Source of the DNA: Fulvia fulva
Lineage: Eukaryota; Ascomycota; Dothideomycetes; Mycosphaerellales; Mycosphaerellaceae
Direction: 5' to 3'
NCBI RefSeq assembly: GCF_020509005.1
Contig: NC_063016.1
Location: forward strand, 62,001-126,000
DNA: 64,000 bases
A program made the translations under genes and the position numbers. This document shows, in pieces, positions 31,848 through 42,191 of the stretch. Position 1 is the stretch's first letter, and each line of letters starts with the position of its first letter. The notes under the pieces were generated by a model. The model was not told the origin of the DNA and did not search any database. It saw only the letters and a list, made by a program, of their open reading frames with translations.

Positions 31848-32583
31848 CTGAGGAATAAGTTTGCGGCGAGGGTTTTGACGGGTGGGGTCTTGTCGAATGC
31901 TCCGAGGGATAGGGTGAGGCGGTGAGCATGGGTGTAGGGTGAAGAACGAGACTTTTCATGCAGCTAGTTCCTGTGGGAGATGCACGTATCTTTACAGACA
32001 TGCTTGATACGGTCAAATGGCATTCACTTCAGGAAAGTTGTAGTCACATGAACCGAGATACCGCCGAAGCAGGCCATGAGACAGTATTCTATCGCCATGC
32101 ACTACGATACATACATCAACAAGGTCAGCACATAGCGGGAACATGCGCCAACACACTTGCAATCGAAGGTCGAAGCACTGCGAAGCGCGCGTGGGAGAGA
32201 TGCTTGAGTAGACTAAACATTCTTTTGCTACCAGCCCTGAGAACCTGTGCAAAGTAAGAAAGGTGTGAGAAAGGAAACTGCAAAACGTGGGGAGCACACA
32301 GTAGCCTAGAGATTCACCTGGACTTCGCCAGTCCTCTTCCCAACAATATCAAGATCCCCTGCTTTTGCGCACGACTCCAACAAATCAGACTGCAGGAGCG
32401 TCAGCATCGGGCATGTCCAAGCTCATGGCAATCGATCACGGCACTACTGAGAGCTCTGCTAGCGGCTGGACGCGATGTTATTGAGACGACGCAAATATGG
32501 CAGGTGATTACACTCTGCTTGACGGACAGACACGCCGCCCCGAGTGAAATCACACTCTAGCATTGCCAGGAGGCAGATGTCTG
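31848..32583. other. Intergenic region
   Basis: Convergent flank; no gene recognised in 736 bp. Confidence 0.45.
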
Positions 32584-33439
32584 TCACCAATGCATTAAGT
32601 TGGCCAACGTTATATCATGCGAGTTGAGCCGTTGTAGAGCATTCCTCCGCTCCCATGTCCTAAGACCAACTCGTGGCTCTATGTCCGACTCCGACTCTGC
32701 CACCTCCGCCATATCCCGTTGGTACACCTCAGACCACAGCAACCGGTTAAGCTCGCGTTCCGAGCTACAGAGGGCAGCGGACTTGGCCAAATATCTCAGG
32801 AAACGCAAATTCCATTGATCCTCTGGTAAGCGGACCCGAGACTCGGCATCCCTGAGATGCAACTCGCGATCGAGGAGGTGCTACCCATCATCAGCGGTGG
32901 ACTCGACGTCGACATGCTCAAGGATCAACCACATTCTCTGGCGGGCATTTTGAAAGCATCGCGGATGTTCTGCACCTTCACGGCTTTGGTATGCTCCTTG
33001 CCGCCGATATACCATTTCCCGCCATACCAGGTCCTAGCATCGCCAATACGAGCCATCTGGGAATGCGACAAGAGTTCGGAGGGCTATGTACCATTAGTCC
33101 AAGCGTGGCGATCGCGTGTCATTTGACTCGACCTACCTCGCCTTGGCTCCCGTCGAGAGCTTCTTCGCTTGGTGGCTTCGCCTCGTATCTAGCCTCCTTG
33201 ATATCCTTCAGGAAAGTCCAATCCTCGCCCTGTCCTGCAAGATCCTCAGGGGCGGGAAGCTCTTGCACATGTCGAGATCTGGTAGCACGTGATGGGGCAT
33301 TTCCCGAAGTCTTGTTGCGCTTTCGGGGTCGATCTGGTAGTGGTGCGGCGTCCGGTGAGGCAACCCGCGCGACAGATCCCTCCGCATGGGAGGGCGACTC
33401 TGGGTCGATGGCTTGGGAATTGCGCTTTCTGCGAGGCAT
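32584..33439 (-). pseudogene. Unrecognised, probably broken gene
   Basis: An ATG at 33439 opens a 106-codon frame: a basic, Pro/Ser-rich leader (MPRRKRNSQ..., PDRPRKRNKT) then LKDIKEARYEAKPPSEEA. A plausible intron (GTAGGT after ..DGSQGE, ending TTCCCAG) leads to MARIGDARTWYGGKWYIGGK and VQNIRDAFKMPARECG, then a TGA. Further down a long frame reads HLRDAESRVRLPEDQWNLRF and AALCSSERELNRLLWSEVYQ to a stop at 32584; this block is preceded by an in-frame TAG (32881-32883). The pieces look like one charged intracellular protein but I do not know the family, and I cannot join the last two pieces by splicing. Pseudogene status is likely, not proven. Confidence 0.4.
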
Positions 33440-34407
33440 CTTGAGCACCCACGCGAGCTATCGTGCTGCTGAGAAAAATTCCACGGGTGAATTCCGAACT
33501 TCCCAGTCATGAACCCGCGACGTGCCTTCAAAAGCCATCAAATTCGCCCTGCCACTCGAGGCTCATGCAGCGTGGTGTGTTTGAGTCTTTGGCCGGATTC
33601 AAGGTTATTCCTTCGAACCCCGACAAATTCTAGACATGTCGGTCACCTCGTTGCCCCGGGGGGTCCCTCTGGCTCTGTCGTCCTTTGTGTGGAAGTTCTG
33701 GCCCACAATGTTGCAACGTCGAGCTGGGGTGTGTATAATACTGCGGATTCAAGTCGTTTGGGTAATGAAAGGAAGCTCAGAGAGTGTTACTTTCCCCTAT
33801 GCAAAGCGAACCATGTCAGGACGCTGACATGTGATCTTAGGATTTTGCTCCTCAAGAACTCCAATTCCAGCACTCATGCTGACGGCCTAGACTTCTTCAA
33901 TTTTAGCTGCACTTTACTATTAGCCGCTGGTGCCGCTATGCACATGCCAGACAAACTATGTTCTCTTTTGACAGCCTGTGCAAAGTCAGCTTCCAGTGAT
34001 ACTGTATGCGCACTTCCTTCACCCGACTCGGGCTGCCCAACAATGAACACACTCCCACAGGCTGCTACGCTTGGAATAAACAAGCGATCGCCCGAACAAT
34101 CAGGCAGCCATATGATCCATGTAGTGACCTCCGTTCTTCCTGTGCGACCGATCTTGCCAATGCCACAATCGACATCGCGAAATGCAGCGGCGCTTCGAGT
34201 CCGCCGATGAGGAAGAGGATATGGCCCCCAACCCCAGATAGCGCGACTGATCCGAGTCATCTCGCAGCGCCGGTGGCCATGAGTCTTGTCACTTTGTAAG
34301 TTATGCATCGCTTCTGGTTCTGTCCTGGACGGACTGCGAAAGGAGTTCAGTAGAATAATGGGTATCTAACAACTATGATCTATATCAACCTGAACGCAGC
34401 AACATTC
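33440..34407. other. 968-bp region without supported gene
   Basis: A 233-codon plus frame (33509-34210) and an antisense frame exist, but neither shows a domain, signal peptide or family pattern. A 39-bp motif at 33812-33850 recurs at 49521-49559. Confidence 0.4.
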
Positions 34408-35698
34408 TCACCTGGATGAACTCGGTCGTCGTCTGCGCTGCTTCCACTCGAGATGTCTCTCTTCATTTCCAAACAGACCTGCTGCGTCTGGTACGTTTTC
34501 TCCCTGTGACAACCTCGGCGGCAGTCCTGCGCCTGGATCGTTCGGTACCGGCGGCTCAACAGGCGGAGGTGGTGCCGGCGCTGGCTGCCCACCGCTCTGA
34601 CTCCTCGGCTTCACCAGTAGCAAGATGAACATGCCCACCACGATCAGCACCAGCAGCAGGATAATCTTGCGCTTCGTGCTTCGTTTCTGGTATCCTGTCG
34701 CGACCTTGAGCTCTTTGTCTGCCTCTTTCACGTGTTCGGCTGTTCGGTCCACGTTGTAGTCGATCCGGTCCAGCACGGTGCCTTGGTCGATGACCATAGT
34801 CTGAATCTCTTGGAACAAGTTTGACAAGTCAATAATGCCCTGTGCAATCTTCTCGATCTCTCGCTCTCGTTGCTCGATCGCTGCGTCTTGTACGCCTGTT
34901 CGTTTCCGGACTTGGGCTGTCTGTAACAGCGTCGACTGCGCCGACGATCGATCCGCCTCGGAGTCCATCATCGCCGGGTCGTTGTACGGGTTCTGGGCCA
35001 TGGGCGTGCCCGATCGATCGAAGGGACTGCTAGTACCCATTCCTCCCAGTTGCCGCAGCTTCTTCATGTACGCAGACTGCTTCTTCCTGAATGACGTGCT
35101 GACATCTCCTATTCGCGATGCCAAGCTCATCTTGAGGTTCTTGGCCATTGTCGCGTCCGCATTCGATACGCCTCCGCGATTCTGGTGTTGCTGCTCTTGT
35201 ACCAGTCGATCGATGCGCCTTATAGCTTTCTGGCACGTTGTGAAGTCCCTCGTGATGTCCTGCGTCAAGCCCTCGATCTCCCGTTCCTCCTTTGCCTTCA
35301 CGCTCTCGTCATCGAATCCTGGTAGGACATGCTTCGCGTGCATCTGATCCAGCCTCCTCATCTTGCCTGCGATATCTCCCAGCACCTGACTGATCTCATC
35401 CTGGATATCCAGCCATCGCGGCGGCAGAATATCCATCTCTATCACCGCGTCTCCATCACCTTCCGCATTCGACATGAGACCAGCGCGCTCGCTATCGGTC
35501 GGCTCATCGGTGAAGCGGCCATGGCTGGGTCCCGTGAAGCGCGCTCTCTTCGCTGGGTGATGTGTGTACGACTGTCGATATGATATGAAGCTACGGCATG
35601 CTGTCAGCTCGGTGGTGGCTGTGTGGGTACTTTTGCGCGAAAGTGCCTTACAGATTCGTGCGGTCCCGCCATGCACCCAAGCTCACGGTTGTTGACAT
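34408..35698 (-). CDS. TLG2: t-SNARE Tlg2 / syntaxin-16, two exons
   Basis: Exons 35698-35652 and 35590-34408 with a 61-nt intron (GTAAGG...CCGTAG), giving 409 aa. The spliced start MSTTVSLGAWRDRTNLFISY followed by RQSYTHHPA is the Tlg2 N-terminal peptide, which binds the Sec1/Munc18 protein Vps45. An Habc three-helix region spans about 85-190. The Qa-SNARE helix is about residues 255-320: EREIEKIAQGIIDLSNLFQE, then VIDQGTVLDRIDYNVDRT, with the zero-layer Gln in QGTVLDRI. A single C-terminal membrane anchor (KIILLLVLIVVGMFILLLV) follows. Unusually for a tail-anchored SNARE, about 60 residues, rich in Pro, Glu and Arg, follow the anchor. Tlg2 acts at the TGN/endosome and in the Cvt/autophagy route. 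Confidence 0.92.
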
Positions 35699-36233
35699 GT
35701 TTCTCGCTCTGAGCGAGAGGGCGCGCACATCTTACGGTGATGCGATGCTGCGCTTTCACCTCATAGCTGTGCTCAGGCCGATGTCAGGCAGCTATTGTCG
35801 GCACGCGATTGCTGACGGTCGGGCGAGCATGTGATACGGGTGGTGTTTCCTGCTTGCTCGCTGCTGCGATTGATGGCTCGGCACAAGCAATTCCGCGATT
35901 CCGGCAAGTAGCGAATTCGATGTGTACTATGCAGTCGGGTGATGGCAGCGACGTATGATCCGTCGGCGGAGAAAGCGCTGCTGTCAAGCTTCACCAAGCG
36001 AATGCCGACTGGACCCTTGAACCTGCTCGTTGGCTTTCGCCCTCCGCCTCCCACTTCTTCAGCTCGCTGGCCCTCTCCCAAGAAACGTAGCCTGCAAAGC
36101 TCGACAACAACTTATCACTGCCTACGGGACACCCGCGAACGACCAATTCCCACCACACCCATTCTTCGCACACAGCTGCGACGCCGTATCCCACACCACC
36201 ACACAGACCAGCCTACTCACACATATCACCACT
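35699..36233. promoter_or_regulatory. Divergent promoter region of tlg2 and calmodulin
   Basis: 535 bp between two divergent start codons. The part before the calmodulin ATG is C/A-rich (ACACACCACACAGACC-like), usual for strongly expressed fungal genes. No specific site is claimed. Confidence 0.55.
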
Positions 36234-36969
36234 ATGGTACGAGCGTCCGCGCATACCCCGCCTGTCTGAGTGTGCCCAAACACATTTCAGAAACAGCGGC
36301 ATTGCGCATCGATATACCATACGAGACCACCCCGCTGACCACTATCTCCCGACAGGCGGACTCACTGACCGAGGAGCAAGTCTCCGAGTTCAAGGAGGCC
36401 TTCTCCCTCTTCGTAAGTTGCGCCAGCCCACATCCGTCACTCCTGCAATTCAGCTGACGCAATCGCCCACAGGACAAGGACGGCGATGGTACGGCGATCA
36501 CAACCACGAACACGCGAATCCCACAGCTAACATAAACCCAGGCCAAATCACCACCAAAGAGCTCGGCACCGTCATGCGCTCCCTCGGCCAGAACCCCAGC
36601 GAAAGCGAGCTCCAGGACATGATCAACGAGGTCGACGCCGACAACAACGGCACCATCGATTTCCCCGAGTTCCTCACCATGATGGCCCGCAAGATGAAGG
36701 ACACGGACTCTGAGGAGGAGATCCGTGAGGCCTTCAAGGTCTTCGATCGCGACAACAACGGCTTCATCTCCGCTGCTGAGCTGAGACATGTCATGACCAG
36801 CATTGGCGAGAAGTTGACCGATGACGAGGTGGATGAGATGATTCGGGAGGCTGATCAGGATGGTGATGGAAGGATTGACTGTGAGTGTGATGATCTACGG
36901 ATTCCGTGACGGGACAACCACTAATTATCGACAGACAACGAATTCGTCCAACTTATGATGCAAAAGTAG
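36234..36969 (+). CDS. Calmodulin, five exons
   Basis: Exons 36234-36236 (ATG only), 36356-36412, 36473-36488, 36542-36880 and 36935-36969, all GT-AG, giving 149 aa, the exact calmodulin length. The spliced protein begins [20 protein letters not shown]. Four EF-hand loops are intact: [36 protein letters not shown] and [12 protein letters not shown], each with the acidic positions 1, 3, 5 and 12. The many small introns at these places, including one directly after ATG, are typical of filamentous ascomycete calmodulin genes and support the model. It is the Ca2+ sensor for calcineurin and CaM kinases in the cytosol. The first intron is 119 nt. Confidence 0.97.
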
Positions 36970-37433
36970 CATATGCGTATCCAGCACCAGGACGTCAGCT
37001 ACCCAAAACTGGCCTCTGGTGATGAGCGATATCACTGCGACAACTGCCTTCCCATGGCCCAAAGACCCCGCCGCTACTATCCCGAAAGTCGTCGATCGGA
37101 GGAACGTTGAAGTCACCGGACGGCTTGCGCGTGTTTGCGAGTGGAGAAAGCAGTGAGCATGGTGGTGTTTTCTTTCTATCTTGTTGATTCCCTCGGCATT
37201 CTCAGGCAGGACTAGGGGCATCTCTAGTAGGCAGAAGCAAATGAAAAGACTTTTCGGACCCTGCATGAATTTGCCAGAGAATCAACAATTGACCCCACAC
37301 CAGAGTGGCTGTCGTTGTAATCTTTAGCTGGAGGTGAAACCCTTCTTGCCAACTACACAAGTCGCAGCTTCCATCCACTACTCACTACTCACTACCGCCA
37401 CCTCAACGAAACTCGCACTCCAATCCCTCCCCA
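36970..37433. other. Intergenic region
   Basis: Calmodulin 3' UTR and flank of the F-box pseudogene; nothing else seen. Confidence 0.5.
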
Positions 37434-38774
37434 ATGCCTTCCTTCCCACAGCCTACATGTACATTAGACACCACACCCCTCGACCTCCTCGAACCCATCA
37501 CAACTCTCCTAAACCTACCCGACATCAACGACCTACGCCAGACCTGCACCACCATCGCCGCGAAAATTTCCCAATGTAACTGTATCAAGCCTTCCTCCCT
37601 GTCGAAGAATGTCCGGATCCATGTACACCACGTCGACAACGATCTCGGAGAGCTGGTCACGGTGACGGTGACGGGGCCTGGGTGGATGGGGAGTTTACTG
37701 CAGGGCTTGACGGTTACGAGGGTTATACAGGTGCCAGTAGATGAGGGCGGTGGGACTGGTCTTGATATTGATGATGTATTGAGGGCAGAGGAAGAGGAAG
37801 AGGAGGAGATTGCAGATTTTTCTTGGCATGGTCTTTTCGAATGTTCGGTGTTATTGACAGGCTCGGTTACTTGCGTCTTTGACGCTGGCTATTGAGGGCA
37901 GGACTTTCCAGGGTGATCGACTTCCGGTGGAGAAAGTCCAGAGCTGGTAGACAGTATGGGCAGCAGCGACTTCGACGCTGCTGAGTACTGTGAAGGCTCT
38001 ACGGTTTAGTGGCCTGCCAATTGAGCAACTTGACGTATATGGCGACATGCCCCGCTGCAGCGTGCCCATTGACCAGATTGGAGTCGTAAGCGAATGGATT
38101 CCGGCGACGTCTTTGGCAAATCTGCGCCATCTCTCATTGACTATCTCCCATCTTGAGACGCCGGATGGTGATGATGAGGGCTTGGCATATGACGAGACAG
38201 CCGCGATAGGCAAAATGCACGCCGACAATGTGATTCGACTACTGCAACAATGCCCGCACTTGATAAGCCTGGATCTTCGATGGTATAAGCTCCAGAAACT
38301 GATGGACCTCTCTGAGGCGCAAGTCGAAGAGCAACACCTCTTCCTCGCGTAGCAGATTCAGTCGACTTCCCAGGCCTACGAGAGATCACGCTGCGGGGCA
38401 TCTTCACCCACGAAGCGACCCTCGTCTTGTTTCTAGCACGAGTATCGCTTGAGAAGATCACGCTGCAAGATATCCATCTGCCGTCGGGGACTTTCGCGCC
38501 AGTCTTTCGGGTGGTAGTGGCTCAGAAAGGCCTGAAGTATCTCCATTTGAGCGACCTCTGGGAGAGCAAATTAATTTGCTTTGACATAGAAGGAGAGCCC
38601 TGCTTCCCGAGCTCCGTGCGCAATGGGCCAGGGCACCTTACGAGGCATGGTGAAGAGGCTCGGAGACCAATTCCATACGGTCTGTCTCGTGGAGTACCGT
38701 TAGGTTCCTCGGCCGCAACAAGATGGAGGGTGCAGCGCGGGCTGATGTATGGCCCACCATCGTATGTGAGATAG
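37434..38774 (+). pseudogene. F-box-family pseudogene, second copy
   Basis: ATG 37434 opens with TPLDLLEPITTLLNLPDIND followed by LRQTCTTIAAKI, a diverged F-box. The frame continues to GLFECSVLLTG and then stops at 37895. One frame over, LLASLTLAIEGRTFQGDRLP continues the homology, is cut by TAG at 37948-37950, and goes on with TVKALRFSGLPIEQLDVYGD to HADNVIRLLQQCPHLISLDL, ending at 38350. Another frame then carries VDFPGLREITLRGIFTHEAT to LKYLHLSDLWESKLICFD and YGLSRGVPLGSSAATRW, ending at 38774. So at least two frame changes and one stop separate pieces of what was a leucine-rich F-box protein. It is of the same broad group as the pseudogene at 12.6-13.9 kb. One frame change could be a missed intron, the others not. 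Confidence 0.7.
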
Positions 38775-38844
38775 GTGAAGCAGTAGAGTCGAAGCTGTGA
38801 GCTGTATGTATCCGGTGTTGTCAACGGACAGACATATTGCTTCT

Positions 38845-39483
38845 TCATTTCTCCACTCTCCCATTCCTCTTCCTCCATGCCTCAACTCCTCGATCAATCT
38901 CCGCCCTCGTCACCCCATCCCTCACCAACTGCATCACCACCCCCAACTCTTCAACATTCTTGTTCCGACTCTCATCATCAAAGAACAACATCTCTTCATA
39001 CTCCAGTCCACTCTTCTTCTGCAACTTTCCAAAATGCGTCCTCTTATCCCCCGGATATATCTCCAAATGATCAAACAGACTGATCGCCGTCCTCGCCTTG
39101 CTGCCCTCGTCCTGCTCCTCCTTTGGTGTCCGCAGCATGCTCAACATCTCCCTCGCCAAATCCGGCGCGCATGTCCGTGACGCGGCTCCTAAGACTATGC
39201 CCTTTGCTTTGATGTGGTAGAGGATTGAGGCGACGTCGTTGTAGAACCCGCATGATTCGCCGTAGCGGTCTTTCACTGTTAGGCCATCCTTCGTGGCCTT
39301 AAGCGGACCGGAAATGTGCGTGTCGACCCAAAATGGCCATAGCGTGTAGTCGAGGTCGAAGACGATCATTTTTGGTAGAGGCTTCGAGTCGTTGAAGGTT
39401 GAAGGCGCGGGTAGGGAGGAGACAGGCAGGGTTATGGGCGTTTGGTTGTTGTCTGCAGTTATCGAAGTCTTGGTGCGTGCCAT
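38845..39483 (-). CDS. HAD-superfamily phosphatase, MDP-1 (magnesium-dependent phosphatase) type
   Basis: 212 aa from ATG 39483, which has a strong context (CACA-ATG-GC). An in-frame ATG at 39594 would add 37 residues including a hydrophobic stretch (LILGAILVLIVSVT); I take that as 5' UTR but cannot exclude an anchored form. The HAD motif I is IVFDLDYTLWPFWVDTH (nucleophile Asp and D+2 Asp). Motif II lies in GIVLGAASRTCAPDLAREML, the motif III Lys in YPGDKRTHFGKLQKKSGL, and motif IV in MLFFDDESRNKNVEELGV. MDP-1 enzymes dephosphorylate protein phosphotyrosine or sugar/advanced glycation substrates in vitro; the natural substrate is uncertain. The gene is intact and convergent with the F-box pseudogene, 70 bp away. 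Confidence 0.88.
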   Translation of the reverse strand: MARTKTSITADNNQTPITLPVSSLPAPSTFNDSKPLPKMIVFDLDYTLWPFWVDTHISGPLKATKDGLTVKDRYGESCGFYNDVASILYHIKAKGIVLGAASRTCAPDLAREMLSMLRTPKEEQDEGSKARTAISLFDHLEIYPGDKRTHFGKLQKKSGLEYEEMLFFDDESRNKNVEELGVVMQLVRDGVTRAEIDRGVEAWRKRNGRVEK

Positions 39484-39594
39484 TGTGACGGAGACTATAA
39501 GGACCAAGATGGCGCCGAGGATTAGGGTCAGGGGGGTTCGGCTCTTTGGAGATGTCGCAGAGGCCGATGAGGGAGGCTCTTTCGACACGGGCAT

Positions 39595-41268
39595 TAAAGG
39601 CGCTGGCAAGGAAGGTGACGAAGAAGGTGTAAGAGATATCGCATGAGATTGATTTTGATCTTCCGAAGAATCTCAGCACGGAAATGACGCAACGTGGGAC
39701 CCCTGTCGTTGATATGCAGGGACTTGGGAGCCCCTGCTCAGGCTTGACTACATGTCGTCTTCATCAACCTTCTCGTCACGAATCATCATCAAGCAGTAGG
39801 GCCTTCGATACAGCAATCACGGACGGTCACCTGACGGGTTTGGCTGCTGCCGATGACCTCGCGGGTCACTTTTTGTAGAAAAACTCATGACCCACGCACT
39901 CCAGAGCGCTCCTGGTCGACGAAGAAGCCGGCAGGAACGACGAGATGTAACCCGCTTCACGGCCAGGACTTCCCATTCCGCCCACCAGGGGATGGCCGTC
40001 AATATGCCTCAGGCCGCCACGATCGGGACGTTGAAGCACGTGAGCTGGTCATGAACTCTATTCCCCAGCTTCACATACGGACGGCAAGGATCGCAGCGCT
40101 GCGCCTGTGGGGGACCGCCAGCAGCTCGCAACTTGTAACACAGAAGGCTCGGAACTATCAGTACGAACTACCCATAGACATCTTCGCCTTCCTCCAAACA
40201 GGCAGTGTCGTAGCGAATGGGCACGTTTTCTTTGACCAAAATCAAGAGATCTTATCCATGACGCTCGAACGAGGGCCACTGACAGGAGGATGGCCGCTTG
40301 CACAACTACAGAGTAGCTTCTCTTGTTAGCCGCGACAGTGCTCTGGCAGCGTAGCGATCGCTATCAACGCAGAGGCGGAAGCAATGCACGACGCGCCTCA
40401 CTCTACAACACTGCTTAGGCTGACGGTGCCCGGAGCATTTCGCATAGGTTATAATCATTGCCGCCTTCTGAAACGGAGCGGCTAACTCTTTTGTTGAAAG
40501 CCCTCGGGGCGCCAGATCCGAGGCATCTCGCCGTATATCGCCCAAGCCGATCCGCTCCATGGCTCTCACCAAATGCTCGCCAAGCATGCGCACACTCGAA
40601 AACGACGTTCACATACACTCCTGCCAAGCTCGCACCGTGCGTACCCTACCTTATTCCTACTGCGGGTCGCTAAGGATGACTCGCACCGTACGTACCTTAC
40701 CATATTCTTACTACTAATTGCCAAAGCTTTCTGATATCTGAAGCTTCTACTGCTCCCAATGTTTCAACGGAATCCGACGCAATGGGTAACGGACTCGCAC
40801 CGCCGCCGCACTCGCATCGAGCTGATGGATGAAGATGCCTTCAACGACAAAGACAAGACGCTACACCACGCTATCTGCGACAAGAATGCATGGTTCTGCA
40901 GAGAAAAATTCGGGCTACACGCTCATGCTATTTTCCCTGCGTTGACAGACTGAAGGGATTTGACTTTCTCATGGTCCTCACATATCTTAGCAGTGGTAGG
41001 AGAGTTGTTTATTTCGAGTCTCTTCTCACGGGTGATTAGTAGCTGCTATGCCTCTGGTCAGCAATGGCTGTGTCCTCAAGCGCAGTGGGCGCGATCGTAT
41101 TAGAAGATCATTCTTTCTTCGTATCCTTTCTCTTCTCTACACTCCACACATACCACAATTTGCGAACCTCCTGTTGTTTGACTTGGCACTTCAAGAACCA
41201 TTTCCAATCAACACTTCAACACTACACCAACCAAGAACCCGCTCTCAAGCACTCAGACACCTCAAATC
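39595..41268. other. 1.7-kb region without supported gene
   Basis: A 158-codon frame at 39853-40329 has no family pattern. An imperfect direct repeat lies at 40629-40663 and 40680-40714. The last 100-150 bp are the leader of the gene at 41355. Confidence 0.45.
40629..40714. repeat. Imperfect 35-bp direct repeat
   Basis: CTCGCACCGTGCGTACCCTA... at 40629 recurs at 40680 as CTCGCACCGTACGTACCTTA..., 51 bp apart. Five of 35 positions differ, four of them C/T or G/A transitions. Confidence 0.7.
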
Positions 41269-41320
41269 GTAAGTACCCCTCACCGCCCCTTGCAGTACGT
41301 CAAGCCTAACCACCCAACAG
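41269..41320 (+). other. Probable 5' UTR intron
   Basis: GTAAGT at 41269 and CCCAACAG ending at 41320, 34 bp before the ATG at 41355, in a C/A-rich leader. A typical short GT-AG intron; not needed for the coding frame, so only the sequence signals support it. Confidence 0.45.
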
Positions 41321-41354
41321 TCACCAAGTCAACGCCATATCAAGCAAGCAGACA

Positions 41355-41981
41355 ATGGCAGCCATCACGCCTGAGGTCTCTGCTATGAGGAGCACTCTGA
41401 CCACACAACCAGAGAGCACCCCTATGCTGCCTGGCCTGAGACTACAGCGCGACACTCAGGCTAGCGATGTCATCCCGGCCTCTCCCGCACCAACACCAGA
41501 CGTCGAGAAGCCAATGAGCCTCATCCACGCCCTCCAACGCCGCAAGCAGACCAGCCACCTCGACTTCAGCGACGACGACGGTGCAACGCAGGGTCTCGGC
41601 ACACCTCGCACGAGCACCTTCGAACCCTTCGAAGACAACATCAGCCCAGCCTGCACCAAGGCCGACGGAGAACAGAACTGCCCCATCCATTTCCCCGTTA
41701 ATGGCGGAGGCCTCTTCACCGCCAAGGAGTACCTCCAGGTCAAAGCCGACGAACTCCGCAACGACATGCAATACGACTTCAGAAAGCATGATCGGGAGCG
41801 CGCCAAATACGAATCGAAATATCAGTCCTTTTGCAGAACCCATGGCAAAGCTGATACGGATGCCAAGTATAGTCACCACAAGACTATGGTCAAGGCCATC
41901 GGAAAACCATTGCGCGCACTTGCCAAGAGCCGCATGGACATTGCCATCCAGGAGGGCGATGAGGATTATGACGACTTGTGA
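41355..41981 (+). CDS. Unknown acidic/basic protein; frame continues past the stop into an (Asn-Asp)n repeat
   Basis: 208 aa, ATG at 41355. I do not recognise the family. The first 100 residues are Ser/Thr/Pro-rich and probably disordered (TPDVEKPMSLIHALQRRKQT, LDFSDDDGATQGLGTPRTST). The second half is charged and helical: LFTAKEYLQVKADELRNDMQ, YDFRKHDRERAKYESKYQSF, KAIGKPLRALAKSRMDIA, ending GDEDYDDL and TGA (41979-41981). Downstream the same frame stays open for 69 more codons, through the hexanucleotide repeat and on to a stop at 42189. The stop overlaps a GTGAGC splice-donor-like string. Coding use up to 41981 looks good; the extension may be an older or alternative C-terminus. Confidence 0.6.
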   Translation: MAAITPEVSAMRSTLTTQPESTPMLPGLRLQRDTQASDVIPASPAPTPDVEKPMSLIHALQRRKQTSHLDFSDDDGATQGLGTPRTSTFEPFEDNISPACTKADGEQNCPIHFPVNGGGLFTAKEYLQVKADELRNDMQYDFRKHDRERAKYESKYQSFCRTHGKADTDAKYSHHKTMVKAIGKPLRALAKSRMDIAIQEGDEDYDDL

Positions 41982-42003
41982 GCACTGGACGACGACGACA
42001 AAA

Positions 42004-42017
42004 ACGACAACGACAAT

Positions 42018-42065
<48 letters not shown>

Positions 42066-42079
42066 AACAACGACAATGA
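42004..42079. repeat. Hexanucleotide (AACGAC)n microsatellite
   Basis: About 12 units of AACGAC with a few interruptions (AATGAC, AACAAC). In the plus frame of the preceding gene it reads (Asn-Asp)n. On the minus strand it gives Val-only or Ser-Leu frames, which are not genes. Confidence 0.9.
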
Positions 42080-42191
42080 CTGGGATCGGCATATCGAAGT
42101 CGAGAGCCAAGATAAGAGTGGTGGGCCCCCAGCACCACCGACGACGACGAAGAGGATGAGGGTGATGATGGTGGAGGATGAGACAGATTGA

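Noticed and set aside
33509..34210. 233-codon plus-strand frame
   Set aside because: No recognisable domain, no signal peptide, composition like non-coding DNA, and a competing antisense frame.
39853..40329. 158-codon plus-strand frame
   Set aside because: No family pattern and no splice or start context support; may be a relic but nothing proves it.
41442..42110. 222-codon minus-strand frame with a Val-only run
   Set aside because: It is the antisense of the (AACGAC)n repeat and of the gene at 41355; low complexity, no domain.
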